From assembly GCA_964653595.1 (NCBI GenBank), contig CAZZHH010000007.1:19964-83963 (forward strand): DNA of 64,000 nucleotides, written 5' to 3'. Made by a program: the position numbers and the translations under genes. The DNA is from JBAXTE01 sp964653595. GTDB lineage: Bacteria; Bacteroidota; Bacteroidia; Bacteroidales; WCHB1-69. This document shows positions 45,026-54,295 of the stretch, one piece after another. Each line of letters starts with the position of its first letter. Positions within the stretch are counted from its first letter, which is position 1. The notes beneath the pieces are model-generated. The model worked only from the letters and a program-made list of their open reading frames with translations. It had not been told where the DNA came from and did not search any database.

Positions 45026-45042
45026 GTTTTTGTTTTTTTGTG

Positions 45043-45050
45043 CAAACTTA
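45043..45050 (-). promoter_or_regulatory. Predicted -7 box for cinA
   Basis: Minus-strand TAAGTTTG matches TAnnTTTG, 17 bases upstream of the start at 45025. Confidence 0.45.
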
Positions 45051-45060
45051 CTCTTTTTTA

Positions 45061-45280
45061 CGTGAAACTAGTTAAAAAGATTTTTCGTGAAACGTGAAAG
45101 GAGCGCGAAGCGTGACAGAATATAGCAGCGTAAAAAGAAGCGAGAAGTGAGACCAACAAAAACACACATCCGCATCGCGATCTTCTTTTCACATTTCACT
45201 AATACCTTTTCACGTTTTCTCTTCGCCATCTTCTTTTCACGAAAAATCGTTTCACCTTTCACGCTGCTATCATCAATTAT
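45061..45280. repeat. GTGAAA-word repeats with inverted halves
   Basis: The left part (45061-45145) repeats GTGAAA words (TTTTTCGTGAAACGTGAAAGG, read as TTTTTCGTGAAACG and TGAAAGGAGCG). The right part (45180-45272) holds the same words on the other strand (TTTTCACATTTCAC, TTTTCACGAAAAATCG, TTTCACCTTTCACGC). The two halves can pair imperfectly. It fills most of the space between the divergent cinA and ftcD genes and is non-coding. Confidence 0.6.
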
Positions 45281-45294
45281 TCCATAACTTTTAA

Positions 45295-45302
45295 TAACTT
45301 TG
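45295..45302 (+). promoter_or_regulatory. Predicted -7 box for ftcD
   Basis: TAACTTTG matches TAnnTTTG, 31 bases before the ATG at 45334. Confidence 0.5.
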
Positions 45303-45333
45303 CACGCAAAACAAGAAAAATCAAATATTAATA

Positions 45334-47025
45334 ATGAAAAAACTAATCGAATGCGTCCCGAACTTTAGCGAAGGAAGGGATATGTCTGTAATCCAACAAA
45401 TTACAGCGGAAATTGAAAAAGTAGACGGGGTAAAACTTTTGGATGTCGATCCAGGTCAAGCAACCAACCGCACGGTAGTAACGATGGTTGGAACTCCTGA
45501 TGAAGTGCTTGAAGCTGCATTTATGGCGGTAAAAAAAGCATCTGAGTTAATTGATATGCGTAACCATCATGGAGCTCATCCACGTTTTGGAGCTACCGAT
45601 GTTTGCCCTTTGATTCCAGTGGCCAACATCACCATGGAAGAGGTGGCTGAATATGCTCACAAATTGGCAAAACGTATTGGAGAAGAGTTGAATATTCCAA
45701 TTTACTGTTACGAAAATGCAGCACTTATTAAAGAACGCCGCAACTTAGCATTCTGCCGTTCAGGAGAATATGAAGGGTTAAAAGATAAAATCACTAAACC
45801 GGAGTGGAAACCGGATTTCGGTCCAGCCACTTTTAATGCTACTGCTGGTGCAACAGCTGTTGGTGCACGCGATTTTCTGATTGCTGTTAACTACAACCTC
45901 AACACCACCTCTACTCGGAGAGCCAACGCCATAGCATTTGATGTTCGTGAGAAAGGTAGACCTGTTAGAGAAGGCAACCCAGTAACCGGAAAAATCAAGA
46001 AAGACGAAAAAGGAAACCAGGTGATGATTCCAGGAACCTTGAAAGGTACTAAAGCTATTGGTTGGTTTATCGATGAATACGCTGTAGCACAAGTGTCTAT
46101 GAATATCACCAACATTGCAGCCACCCCATTACATGTTGCCTTCGACGAAGTGTGTTCGAAAGCACAAGCTAGAGGGATTCGCGTGACTGGTACCGAAATC
46201 GTTGGGTTGGTCCCAAAAAGCACCCTTACCGATGCTGGAAAATATTTCCTTGCAAAACAACAACGTTCGGTAGGTGTATCGGAAGAAGAACTGATTAAAA
46301 TCGCTGTAAAATCGATGGGATTGGATGATCTTAAGCCATTCAACCCTGAAGAAAAGATAATCGAATACATGTTGGCAGCTGAGGACAAGCAAAAGAAATT
46401 GGTGGATTTAACCTGTATTGGTTTTGCTAACGAAACTGCATCTGAGTCTCCTGCTCCTGGAGGTGGTTCAATTAGCGCATACATGGCTGCTTTAGGAGTA
46501 TCTTTAGGAACCATGGTTGCTAATTTATCTTCACACAAACCAGGCTGGGACGAGCGTTGGGAAGAGTTCTCTATTTGGGCAGAAAAAGGTCAGCAACTAA
46601 AGGATGAATTGATCCATTTGGTAGATGAAGACACTGCAGCTTTCAATAAAATCATGGACGCTTTGGGATTGCCAAAAGGAACAGATGCTGAAGAAACAGC
46701 CCGAAAAAATGCCCTTCAAGATGCAACATTGTATGCAACATTGGTGCCTTACAGAACAATGGAAAAATCGTTGCAAGGATTCGAAATTTGTAAAGCGATG
46801 GTGGAAATTGGAAATCCTAATTCTGTTACCGACGCAGGTGTAGGTGCATTATGTTGCCGTTCGGCAGTCATGGGTGCATTCTTAAATGTAAAAATCAACG
46901 CTGCTGGCTTGGAAGACAAAGCTAAAGCTCAAGAACTGATTGATAACGGTGCAAAAATTGAAGCTCAAGCCATTGCACTAGAACAAGAAATACTAACAAA
47001 AGTGAATGCAGTAATCAACGGATAA
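45334..47025 (+). CDS. ftcD: Glutamate formimidoyltransferase / formimidoyl-THF cyclodeaminase
   Basis: This bifunctional enzyme moves the formimino group of formiminoglutamate (from histidine breakdown) to tetrahydrofolate and then releases ammonia to give methenyl-THF. The N-terminal formiminotransferase domains (about residues 1-325) show ECVPNFSEGRD, DPGQATNRTVVT, HHGAHPRFGATDVCPLIP and FNATAGATAVGARDFL. The C-terminal cyclodeaminase domain (about 345-555) shows ASESPAPGGGSISAYMAALG. The fused length of 563 residues is full. No other histidine-degradation gene is adjacent in this window. Confidence 0.95.
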   Translation: MKKLIECVPNFSEGRDMSVIQQITAEIEKVDGVKLLDVDPGQATNRTVVTMVGTPDEVLEAAFMAVKKASELIDMRNHHGAHPRFGATDVCPLIPVANITMEEVAEYAHKLAKRIGEELNIPIYCYENAALIKERRNLAFCRSGEYEGLKDKITKPEWKPDFGPATFNATAGATAVGARDFLIAVNYNLNTTSTRRANAIAFDVREKGRPVREGNPVTGKIKKDEKGNQVMIPGTLKGTKAIGWFIDEYAVAQVSMNITNIAATPLHVAFDEVCSKAQARGIRVTGTEIVGLVPKSTLTDAGKYFLAKQQRSVGVSEEELIKIAVKSMGLDDLKPFNPEEKIIEYMLAAEDKQKKLVDLTCIGFANETASESPAPGGGSISAYMAALGVSLGTMVANLSSHKPGWDERWEEFSIWAEKGQQLKDELIHLVDEDTAAFNKIMDALGLPKGTDAEETARKNALQDATLYATLVPYRTMEKSLQGFEICKAMVEIGNPNSVTDAGVGALCCRSAVMGAFLNVKINAAGLEDKAKAQELIDNGAKIEAQAIALEQEILTKVNAVING

Positions 47026-47040
47026 TATTACATTCCCAAT

Positions 47041-47072
47041 AAAAAAGCCATCCCAATTGGGATGGCTTTTTT
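47041..47072. terminator. Bidirectional terminator, perfect 32-bp palindrome
   Basis: AAAAAAGCCATCCCAA / TTGGGATGGCTTTTTT is a perfect inverted repeat with A-run and T-run on both sides. It lies between the convergent ftcD and DivIC-like genes and can serve both. Confidence 0.92.
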
Positions 47073-47092
47073 ATTATTCAAAATCAATTATT

Positions 47093-47401
47093 CTACTTTT
47101 TCTTTTCTAACTCTTTCGAGTCAGCCTCATCGATAATGATAAAGACATCCTCATTCTCTTTTTTCATGAGATATTTTTCGCGAGCATATCGTTCTAATTT
47201 ATCAATATTTGTAACCAATTCGGTAGTTGAACTCTGATTTTCGGAAATCTCTTTCATATAAAAATCACTCTCCTGTTCCAACTTATTTAAAACAGAAAGA
47301 TATTCTAATTGCCTTCCAACACTATTTGAATCAAATAACACCATCCACAAAAAAAATAAGACTATTATAATCAGATATTTATATTTTTTCAAAAAAATCA
47401 T
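47093..47401 (-). CDS. DivIC/FtsB-like septum formation initiator
   Basis: This 102-residue protein has one membrane segment near the N terminus (YLIIIVLFFLWMVLF), followed by a coiled coil (LEYLSVLNKLEQESDFYMKEI) and the conserved LERYAREKYLMKKENEDVFII motif of the FtsB/DivIC family, which bridges early and late cell-division proteins. I chose the ATG at 47401. The open frame continues upstream only to a GTG that overlaps a -7 box (TATATTTG, 47434-47441 minus strand), so the longer form is unlikely. Confidence 0.85.
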   Translation of the reverse strand: MIFLKKYKYLIIIVLFFLWMVLFDSNSVGRQLEYLSVLNKLEQESDFYMKEISENQSSTTELVTNIDKLERYAREKYLMKKENEDVFIIIDEADSKELEKKK

Positions 47402-47433
47402 ATTACTTCTATTAGTTTCATGTAAAATTAGCA

Positions 47434-47441
47434 CAAATATA
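47434..47441 (-). promoter_or_regulatory. Predicted -7 box for the DivIC-like gene
   Basis: Minus-strand TATATTTG matches TAnnTTTG, 32 bases upstream of the ATG at 47401. It decides the start choice for that gene. Confidence 0.5.
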
Positions 47442-47514
47442 TTTATTTATTGAGCTAAAAAAGCTAAAATAAGCAAAACTTTTGAATATTCGATTGTTAA
47501 TATATATTCCCCAT

Positions 47515-49353
47515 TCACATTGAAAAAGATTGCAGATCTATTAATCTTCGATAATATCCGTTAAGACTCATTAATGACTCGTGAGAACCCTGTTCTACAA
47601 TTCGACCTTTATCAAGTACAATGATTAAATCCGCCTTTTTTATAGTAGATAGTCGGTGTGCTATAACTAAGGAAGTACGATTTTCCATCATCGTTTCAAT
47701 AGCTTTTTGTACCAATATTTCAGAATTGGAATCTAATGCTGAAGTGGCTTCATCCAAAATAAGAATTCTGGGGTTTTTTAAAATTGCTCGAGCAATGCTA
47801 ATTCTCTGACGTTGACCACCAGATAACTTGACACCTCTATCTCCAATATTTGTCTGCATCTTTTCGGGGAGTTGGTCTATAAATTCAAGAGCATTTGCAA
47901 TTCTGGCAGCATTTTCCACTTGAATTTCAGTAACATTGGGAATGCCAAAAGCTATATTATTATAAATTGTATCATTGAAAAGGATAGTATCTTGGGAAAC
48001 AATCCCAAAAAGAGATCTTAAGTCGTTAATTTTTAAATCCTTTACCTCTATCCCATCCAAGGTGAGCGACCCAGATTTCACATCATAAAATCGAGGTAAA
48101 AGATCCGCCAAGGTTGATTTGCCTGCACCTGAATGACCACACAAAGCTACAATTTGGCCTTTTTTAATAGTCAAATCAATATTTACCAATACAGGTTCAG
48201 ATTCATAACTAAAATTTACCCCATTAAAACAAATTTTATCATGAAAATCTTTTACACCTAATGCATTTTCTTTTTCGGTAATTTTTTCATCAGCTAGCAA
48301 AATCAAATCTATCCTATCAAACGAAGAGAGGCCCTTTTTGAAATTATAATAAGCAACAGAAATGGTTTTAGCAGGATTAATAATTTGAGTAAACATGAGC
48401 AAATACGTGATAAACATCTCAGCGGTTAAATCAGAATCATTGTTTAAGACAAGATTCCCTCCAAAAATCAAGATTGTCATAATCATTATCCCTCCTAAAA
48501 CCTCACTTAAAGGAGAAGACAAATCAACACGTCGTAATATCTTAATTATCAACCTTGTGTAATTACGGTTATATTTTGAGAACAACCTTGAAGCAAAACT
48601 AATTGCATTAAATGCCTTCACAACTCTAATTCCAGAAACCGTTTCTTGCACCATCGATAACAACGAACCTTGTAAATCTTTTGCTTCATTAGATTGTCTT
48701 CGTAATTTTCTAGAAATTCTACCTACAATAAAACCTCCAATTGGGATGACAAATACTACAAATAATGTAAGTTTATAACTAATCGAAAACAATGCAATAA
48801 TATAAATAACAAGAGTTAAGGGTTCTCTAAATATCTGTTGAATAGATCTCAATATGGATACTTCAATCTCTTGAACATCAGAGATAGCTCTTGAGATGAT
48901 ATCTCCCTTTTTATGAGACGAAAAAAATGATAAGGGCAAAATCAAGATTTTATCATAAATTGCATTACGAATATCGCCAATTACACCATTCCGAATTGGA
49001 ACCATAAACCATTGTGCTAAGTAGCTAAATGCATTTTTAACAACAAACATCGATAAAATTAAAATGGTTATCATTAACAATGCTGCCTGTTTGCCATCGC
49101 TTAGGATGACCTTACTGACATAATAGTTCAATATATTATTGATATCGTTTACCGTAATTCCAATAGGGGGCATTTCGGTAACAAGCTTCGTTTGACCAAA
49201 AATCAGCATTAAAAATGGAGCTAAAAATGCAAGAGAAAAAAGGGAAAAAACAATGGATAAAACATTAATAAAAACTACAAACGAAAGCTTTAATGAATAT
49301 GGTTTTAGCCATGGAACAAGTTTTTTTAATCCATTCATATACTTTTTATTCAA
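47515..49353 (-). CDS. ABC exporter, fused permease-ATPase (MsbA-like)
   Basis: The first 340 residues hold six membrane segments of an ABC exporter. The ATPase domain follows (about 365-610) with Walker A GHSGAGKST, Q-loop LFGIVSQDTILFND, signature LSGGQRQRISIARAIL, Walker B ILILDEATSALD and H-loop IAHRLST. MsbA-type proteins flip lipid A or other amphiphiles across the inner membrane, but the substrate here is inferred only from overall likeness. Its start overlaps the last 8 bases of purB, so it is probably co-transcribed with purB. Confidence 0.9.
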   Translation of the reverse strand: MNKKYMNGLKKLVPWLKPYSLKLSFVVFINVLSIVFSLFSLAFLAPFLMLIFGQTKLVTEMPPIGITVNDINNILNYYVSKVILSDGKQAALLMITILILSMFVVKNAFSYLAQWFMVPIRNGVIGDIRNAIYDKILILPLSFFSSHKKGDIISRAISDVQEIEVSILRSIQQIFREPLTLVIYIIALFSISYKLTLFVVFVIPIGGFIVGRISRKLRRQSNEAKDLQGSLLSMVQETVSGIRVVKAFNAISFASRLFSKYNRNYTRLIIKILRRVDLSSPLSEVLGGIMIMTILIFGGNLVLNNDSDLTAEMFITYLLMFTQIINPAKTISVAYYNFKKGLSSFDRIDLILLADEKITEKENALGVKDFHDKICFNGVNFSYESEPVLVNIDLTIKKGQIVALCGHSGAGKSTLADLLPRFYDVKSGSLTLDGIEVKDLKINDLRSLFGIVSQDTILFNDTIYNNIAFGIPNVTEIQVENAARIANALEFIDQLPEKMQTNIGDRGVKLSGGQRQRISIARAILKNPRILILDEATSALDSNSEILVQKAIETMMENRTSLVIAHRLSTIKKADLIIVLDKGRIVEQGSHESLMSLNGYYRRLIDLQSFSM

Positions 49354-50704
49354 ACGAAATGATACCAGTGTAATTGTGGGGTGTAATGGCTTTTAAAGCA
49401 CATTTTACATCCTCAGTTACATTCAACTTATCGATAAACTCATGTATCGACTCCTTCGATATTTGAGCGTTACCCCGAGTTAAATCTTTCAGGGCTTCGT
49501 ATGGGCGATAATAGTTTTCGCGCCGTAAAATTGTTTGAATTGCCTCTGCAACTACTGCCCAATTATTTTCTAATTCGTGGGCCAAAACTTGATCATTAAG
49601 TGTGGATTTAGAAAGACCACGCATTAATGACTTCCATCCGATGATTGTATGAGAAATAGGAGTCCCAATGTTGCGAGTAACTGTAGAGTCAGTTAAATCC
49701 CTTTGTAAGCGAGATATTGGTAATTTTTCGGACAAAAATCGAAACATCGTATTGGCAATCATCAAATTACCTTCCGAGTTTTCAAAATCAATGGGATTTA
49801 CTTTATGAGGCATTGCAGATGAGCCCACCTCTCCTTCTTTTACTTTTTGTTTAAAATAATTCATCGAAATATAAGTCCACATATCCCGATCCAAATCTAT
49901 TAATATCGTATTTATCCTCGAAATAGCATCAAAATATGCCGACATCATATCATAATGTTCGATTTGAGTAGTAGTTTGCTGGCGTTCTAATCCTAAGTGA
50001 TTTTTTACAAAACTGTTTCCAAAATCTACCCAATTAATAGAAGAATATGCCACAAAATGGGCGTTAAAGTTTCCTGTAGCTCCTCCAAATTTTGCAGTAA
50101 ATGGGATAGATTTAACCATATTTATCTGATTTTGAAGTCGTTCGTAAAAAACATACAACTCCTTACCTACTGTAGTTGGTGAAGCAGGCTGCCCATGCGT
50201 ATGAGCCAACATTGGAACATTTTTCCACATTAATGCTTGGGAATGTAATAAATCACAAACTTCCTCAAAAACAGGCATTAACACAAGATTGTGAGCATTC
50301 ATTATCAACCATGGTGTTGCAGTATTATTGATATCTTGAGAAGTTAATCCAAAATGAATAAACTCTAGCTCTTTGGATATGCTAAGTTGAGAAAATTTAT
50401 CTTTTAAAAAATATTCTACTGCCTTCACATCGTGATTGGTAGTTTTTTCAATCTCTTTGATTTTCAATGCATCATCTTCAGAAAAATGGGAAACAATGGC
50501 ACGCATCTTTTCAAATTTCTCCTCACCAACCCCTGCTAATTGAGGCAATGGCAACTTACAAAGTGCAATAAAATACTCTACTTCAACCATTACTCGCGCT
50601 TTGATTAATCCAAATTCTGAAAAATATGTAGCAAGTGATTCTGTAGTTTTACGATATCTTCCGTCGATAGGCGAAATGGCTGTTAATGATGTGAGCTCAC
50701 TCAT
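49346..50704 (-). CDS. purB: Adenylosuccinate lyase
   Basis: PurB cleaves SAICAR and adenylosuccinate, releasing fumarate, at two steps of purine synthesis. The fumarase-superfamily signature GSSAMPHKVNPIDFEN is present, along with TTNHDVKAVEYFLK, HFGLTSQDINNTA, LAHTHGQPASPTT and FGGATGNFNAH with its C-terminal helix bundle. The length of 452 residues is normal for the long bacterial form. A -7 box TACCTTTG at 50735-50742 (minus strand) precedes it; the MsbA-like gene is downstream with an 8-base overlap. Confidence 0.96.
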   Translation of the reverse strand: MSELTSLTAISPIDGRYRKTTESLATYFSEFGLIKARVMVEVEYFIALCKLPLPQLAGVGEEKFEKMRAIVSHFSEDDALKIKEIEKTTNHDVKAVEYFLKDKFSQLSISKELEFIHFGLTSQDINNTATPWLIMNAHNLVLMPVFEEVCDLLHSQALMWKNVPMLAHTHGQPASPTTVGKELYVFYERLQNQINMVKSIPFTAKFGGATGNFNAHFVAYSSINWVDFGNSFVKNHLGLERQQTTTQIEHYDMMSAYFDAISRINTILIDLDRDMWTYISMNYFKQKVKEGEVGSSAMPHKVNPIDFENSEGNLMIANTMFRFLSEKLPISRLQRDLTDSTVTRNIGTPISHTIIGWKSLMRGLSKSTLNDQVLAHELENNWAVVAEAIQTILRRENYYRPYEALKDLTRGNAQISKESIHEFIDKLNVTEDVKCALKAITPHNYTGIISFE

Positions 50705-50734
50705 AGAAATAAATCAATTTTAATTGTTTTTTTG

Positions 50735-50742
50735 CAAAGGTA
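50735..50742 (-). promoter_or_regulatory. Predicted -7 box for purB
   Basis: Minus-strand TACCTTTG matches TAnnTTTG, 30 bases upstream of the purB start. Confidence 0.5.
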
Positions 50743-50891
50743 TAAATTTTTATGAGATATAAGGAAACAAGTATTTCAAGGAATTAATATTGGATTCAAA
50801 CACAAGTTAAAAAATAAAAAATGAAATAATTGAATATTTTATTTGGAAGTTGTATCCTGTCAATTATCCATTTTTTCAGTAATAGTTATTT

Positions 50892-52928
50892 TCACTGTTC
50901 AGGGTTACAATAAGGTAACGAAAAATAGAATGTACTCCCCTTTTCCACCTCTGATTCTACCCAAATCTTTCCATTTAACAATGAAATATATGATTTAACA
51001 ATTGATAAACCTAGCCCTGAGCCTTCATGAGAGCGTGTTAAATGCAAATCAGAAACTACAAATTGATCAAAAATATGCTCAATTCGATCCGAAGGAATTC
51101 CAATACCAGTATCTTTTACAAAGAAAACAATATTTTTTTCATCCAAAAAATAACCAAACTCAACAGTTCCAGTATGAGTAAACTTAATGGAATTATTTAA
51201 TAAATTAATCAATATAGCATCCAATAAATCTTTATCCGTCTGAATTACTGATTTTTCATGAGATACTTGTTCAGAAATTTTCAACTGCAGCCCCTTTTTT
51301 TTGGCTTGTTCGTTAAAAAAAGCAAAATGAAAATCCATCAATTGAGTTAAATCTACTTCTGTAATAAGCAACTCAATTTGATTTGACTCAATTTTAGATA
51401 TTTCAATAATATTATTAATGGTATTCAACAATCTCTCACCACTTCTATTAATAATATCTAAATACTGATTTTTGGGTTCGTCGTTTAACTCTGTATCTTT
51501 GAGCAAATCAATAAAGCCAAGTATTCCATTCATCGGAGTACGTATTTCGTGCGACATATTTTGCAAAAAAACAGTTTTAAGTTTGTTGCTCTCTTCAGCC
51601 TTCTCTTTTGCAACTTTTAACGCTTCCTCCATTAACTTTCTTTCTGTAATATCCACAATTATCGCAATAAAAAACAGTGGTGTTCCATTTGTATCATTGT
51701 GCAAATTAGAATTTACCACGGTGTAAATTATTGATCCATTTTTGTGAATATACCTTTTTTCAAAATGAACTTCTAAACATTTGCCTTCCAAAAGATTATT
51801 AATCATTTTCTGACTATATTCAACATCATCAGGATGCGTAATTTCTGACCAGTTTAATTTAGAAAACTCTACAGGTGTATACCCCAAAAGTCCAGAAAAA
51901 GCAACATTTGACTTCATCAACCCATTTAAATAAGTGATTGATTTTGCTATAGGAGAACTTTCAAAAATCACTCTAAAAAACAACTCACTCTCTTCATTTT
52001 TTTTATTTGCAAATGAAAGCTCGTCATTTTTAATTTTCAAATGTTGCGTTTTTTGACGCACTTTATAATTGAGAAAAACAATGAAAAGTAAAAAAAATAA
52101 TAATCCACATAATAGAGCTCCTAATAGAATTTTGATAGATATCGGGATTAATTTTTTTTCCTTATTCAACCATTTTTGCAAGGAAATATAATATTCAGAT
52201 TGTGGATTATTTTGAAGATCAGAAATATTTTTATTAAATAACTTAATGATTTCGTGATTAGTAGAATTTGAAAATGCAAAATTCAACTCCGAAAGCTCTA
52301 ATATTATTCCTGTGGGTAAAATTTCATCATCACACAATTCTGAAAAATAGAAAAATCGGTTGGCTATAATCAAATCAATTTGACCATTCTTTAATGCATC
52401 GACTGATTGGGTATAGTTGTCGAATGAAAAAATTGAAGAGTCAATATGGTGAGAAAGCTTAAAATCATTTTTCAAAAATTCATCTTGGCTTGAAGATTTT
52501 AAAACACCTATCCTCTTGTAATTTATATCCGAAATGCGATTTATTACACATTGTTTTGTTGTAAAAAACTGAAGCCATGAACTTAAAACTGGTATACTAA
52601 AGTCAAAAAGAGAATCTCTTCCTGCAGAATATGCCATGTCAGGCAAAATATCAATCTCATTGTTTTTCAGCTTGTTATACAAATCAGACCAATTACCTAT
52701 TGTATATTCAAATTTTAAGTTCTCTTTTTTGGCAATAGTTTTTAAAACATCCATAAAAATACCATCTGGATTGCCATTACTATTGATGAAAATTTTTGGC
52801 GGGTTATCATATACCCCAACTTTAAAGACCTTATTTGTGCTTATTTGCTGCGAAAATCCTATATTGAAAGAAAAAAACAAAGCAACAAGCCATATAACTT
52901 TAGGGAAAGCAACAAATAACTTTCTCAT
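50892..52928 (-). CDS. Sensor histidine kinase with periplasmic SBP_bac_3 domain and PAS
   Basis: The 678-residue protein has a signal peptide (about residues 1-26) and a periplasmic amino-acid-binding-type domain (about 33-260, with VGVYDNPPKIF, NEIDILPDMAYSAGRDSLFDFS and GVLKSSSQDE). One membrane segment follows (about 267-290), then a PAS-PAC domain (about 315-435, DITERKLMEEAL). The kinase core has the His-box FLQNMSHEIRTPMNGILGF (phospho-acceptor His), an N-box NLLNNSIKFTH, and G-boxes DTGIGIP and GSGLGLSI. There is no receiver domain or response-regulator gene next to it, so its partner must be encoded elsewhere. A nutrient or small ligand is probably sensed directly. Confidence 0.92.
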   Translation of the reverse strand: MRKLFVAFPKVIWLVALFFSFNIGFSQQISTNKVFKVGVYDNPPKIFINSNGNPDGIFMDVLKTIAKKENLKFEYTIGNWSDLYNKLKNNEIDILPDMAYSAGRDSLFDFSIPVLSSWLQFFTTKQCVINRISDINYKRIGVLKSSSQDEFLKNDFKLSHHIDSSIFSFDNYTQSVDALKNGQIDLIIANRFFYFSELCDDEILPTGIILELSELNFAFSNSTNHEIIKLFNKNISDLQNNPQSEYYISLQKWLNKEKKLIPISIKILLGALLCGLLFFLLFIVFLNYKVRQKTQHLKIKNDELSFANKKNEESELFFRVIFESSPIAKSITYLNGLMKSNVAFSGLLGYTPVEFSKLNWSEITHPDDVEYSQKMINNLLEGKCLEVHFEKRYIHKNGSIIYTVVNSNLHNDTNGTPLFFIAIIVDITERKLMEEALKVAKEKAEESNKLKTVFLQNMSHEIRTPMNGILGFIDLLKDTELNDEPKNQYLDIINRSGERLLNTINNIIEISKIESNQIELLITEVDLTQLMDFHFAFFNEQAKKKGLQLKISEQVSHEKSVIQTDKDLLDAILINLLNNSIKFTHTGTVEFGYFLDEKNIVFFVKDTGIGIPSDRIEHIFDQFVVSDLHLTRSHEGSGLGLSIVKSYISLLNGKIWVESEVEKGSTFYFSLPYCNPEQ

Positions 52929-53073
52929 CGATTTTTTATTAGTTTAACACAAGAAACAACGATAAATTCATATTACATTGAAGCATTAATTGTGTAAAAA
53001 TACATAAATTTGGGTTTGCATTTTTAGTAAATCGATATTTTTTATAATTATTATTAATTTTCAAACTTAATAA

Positions 53074-53856
53074 TCACTTTGTTTTGAATTTTAAAAGAGA
53101 AAAATGACTCACATAACCACTCTTTTCGATTACTTTTTGTGAAGGTAGATTATCTATGGAACAACCACAACTTGGTGTGAATTTATTATTTAAAGCATAT
53201 TCTCTCAACTGGATTAATATTTGTGCACCGTAAGAGCAACCTCTATAAACTGGATTTACCCATACCCCCAAGTCGCAAAAACTCCAATCTGGATGAACTT
53301 TAATTACAGTTCCACAACCAATTAAATTGCCATTTTTATAAAACTCTAAAACATGTTCGGACTCAATAAATTGAGCCAGTTGATGACTTGTTTCAAACAA
53401 CTCAGTAATGGAATTATCTTGATTCCATAATAAATCGAAGGAAGACAAACTTGACCTTTTCATTATAATATCACACTCCTTTTTAATTGAAAAGCCAACA
53501 TAATCTCGATACATTAGACCAACTATTGAATAAGTATATGAATTCAACAAACAATAATGTAGTAAATGTGTATCAAAGGATTTACACAAAATATCACAAA
53601 CATGAAAGTCTTTAACAATACGATCAAAAAAAAATCTTGTTAAACGAACATAAGAATCACAAACATAAAATTCAATCATTTTGTTCTCTGATGAAACGAT
53701 CGCATAACCAATAGAGTCATTTTTATATTGAAAGAGGTAATAATCTGATTCAGAAACCATTAATTCTAAATATAGCTCTTGAAATTGAGGCAAAGAATTG
53801 AAATATAAACTCCTTAAATAAGTAATATTTCGCAAATCAGTTTTAAGAATCTTCAT
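53074..53856 (-). CDS. GNAT-like N-acetyltransferase domain protein
   Basis: This 260-residue cytoplasmic protein has a C-terminal half (about residues 150-258) with the GNAT pattern: VLEFYKNGNLIGCGTVI, WSFCDLGVWVNPVYRGCSYG (strand and acetyl-CoA loop) and a final NLPSQKVIEKSGYVSHFSL. The N-terminal half is a second, weaker GNAT-like domain (YYLFQYKNDSIGYAIVSSENKM), as in tandem-GNAT proteins. The acceptor is unknown. It stands alone between the histidine kinase and the M3 peptidase operon. Confidence 0.72.
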   Translation of the reverse strand: MKILKTDLRNITYLRSLYFNSLPQFQELYLELMVSESDYYLFQYKNDSIGYAIVSSENKMIEFYVCDSYVRLTRFFFDRIVKDFHVCDILCKSFDTHLLHYCLLNSYTYSIVGLMYRDYVGFSIKKECDIIMKRSSLSSFDLLWNQDNSITELFETSHQLAQFIESEHVLEFYKNGNLIGCGTVIKVHPDWSFCDLGVWVNPVYRGCSYGAQILIQLREYALNNKFTPSCGCSIDNLPSQKVIEKSGYVSHFSLLKFKTK

Positions 53857-54295
53857 CTTAAGAATGTTTTAGGATATGATTTCAAAATTAATAAAAAAAA
53901 ACACTATTGTCCGATTAAAACGTAATGAAACAAAATCATTAAAGATTTCTCACTTCGTACGAAATCACTATCAATATGTTATGGGGAACCCCTTCCGTCA
54001 TATTATTCACGCTACTCCTTGTCATTCGGAGACACCATTCAAAAAATTGAAAAAAAAGGGTTAGTGACATTAGTGATATTAAGATAAAAAGCCGGTCACC
54101 CTGAGCCTGTCGAACGGGCGGCTTTTTATCATACGAAATTCTGTCATTGGTACCATAGGGAGAAATCTTATATCTTTTTATCGGACAACAACCAAAAAAA
54201 ACACTAACCCAAGGCAAGCTCTCAGGTTAGTATCTATGTTATTTAAGTCTTCGAAATTAAAATAAATTAATTTCCCATATTAAAGAATAAAACCA
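53857..54295. other. Intergenic region with a hairpin and a dispersed repeat word
   Basis: These 439 bases contain no convincing gene. A 12-bp perfect stem at 54083-54130 carries the word CACCCTGAGCCTGTCGAA in its loop. The rest is AT-rich with short weak frames that do not resemble proteins. Confidence 0.55.
54083..54130 (-). terminator. Terminator-like hairpin with dispersed word in its loop
   Basis: GATAAAAAGCCG and CGGCTTTTTATC form a perfect 12-bp stem with a 24-base loop holding CCCTGAGCCTGTCGAACGGG. It lies 166 bases beyond the stop codon of the M3 peptidase gene (minus strand) and could end that operon. Confidence 0.55.

Noticed and set aside
45891..46538. A 215-codon antisense frame inside ftcD
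   Set aside because: It is the mirror of a conserved coding region, has no recognisable motifs and no promoter of its own.
53939..54217. A 92-codon minus-strand frame between the GNAT and M3 genes
   Set aside because: It runs through the 54083-54130 hairpin and has no protein-like composition or start signal.
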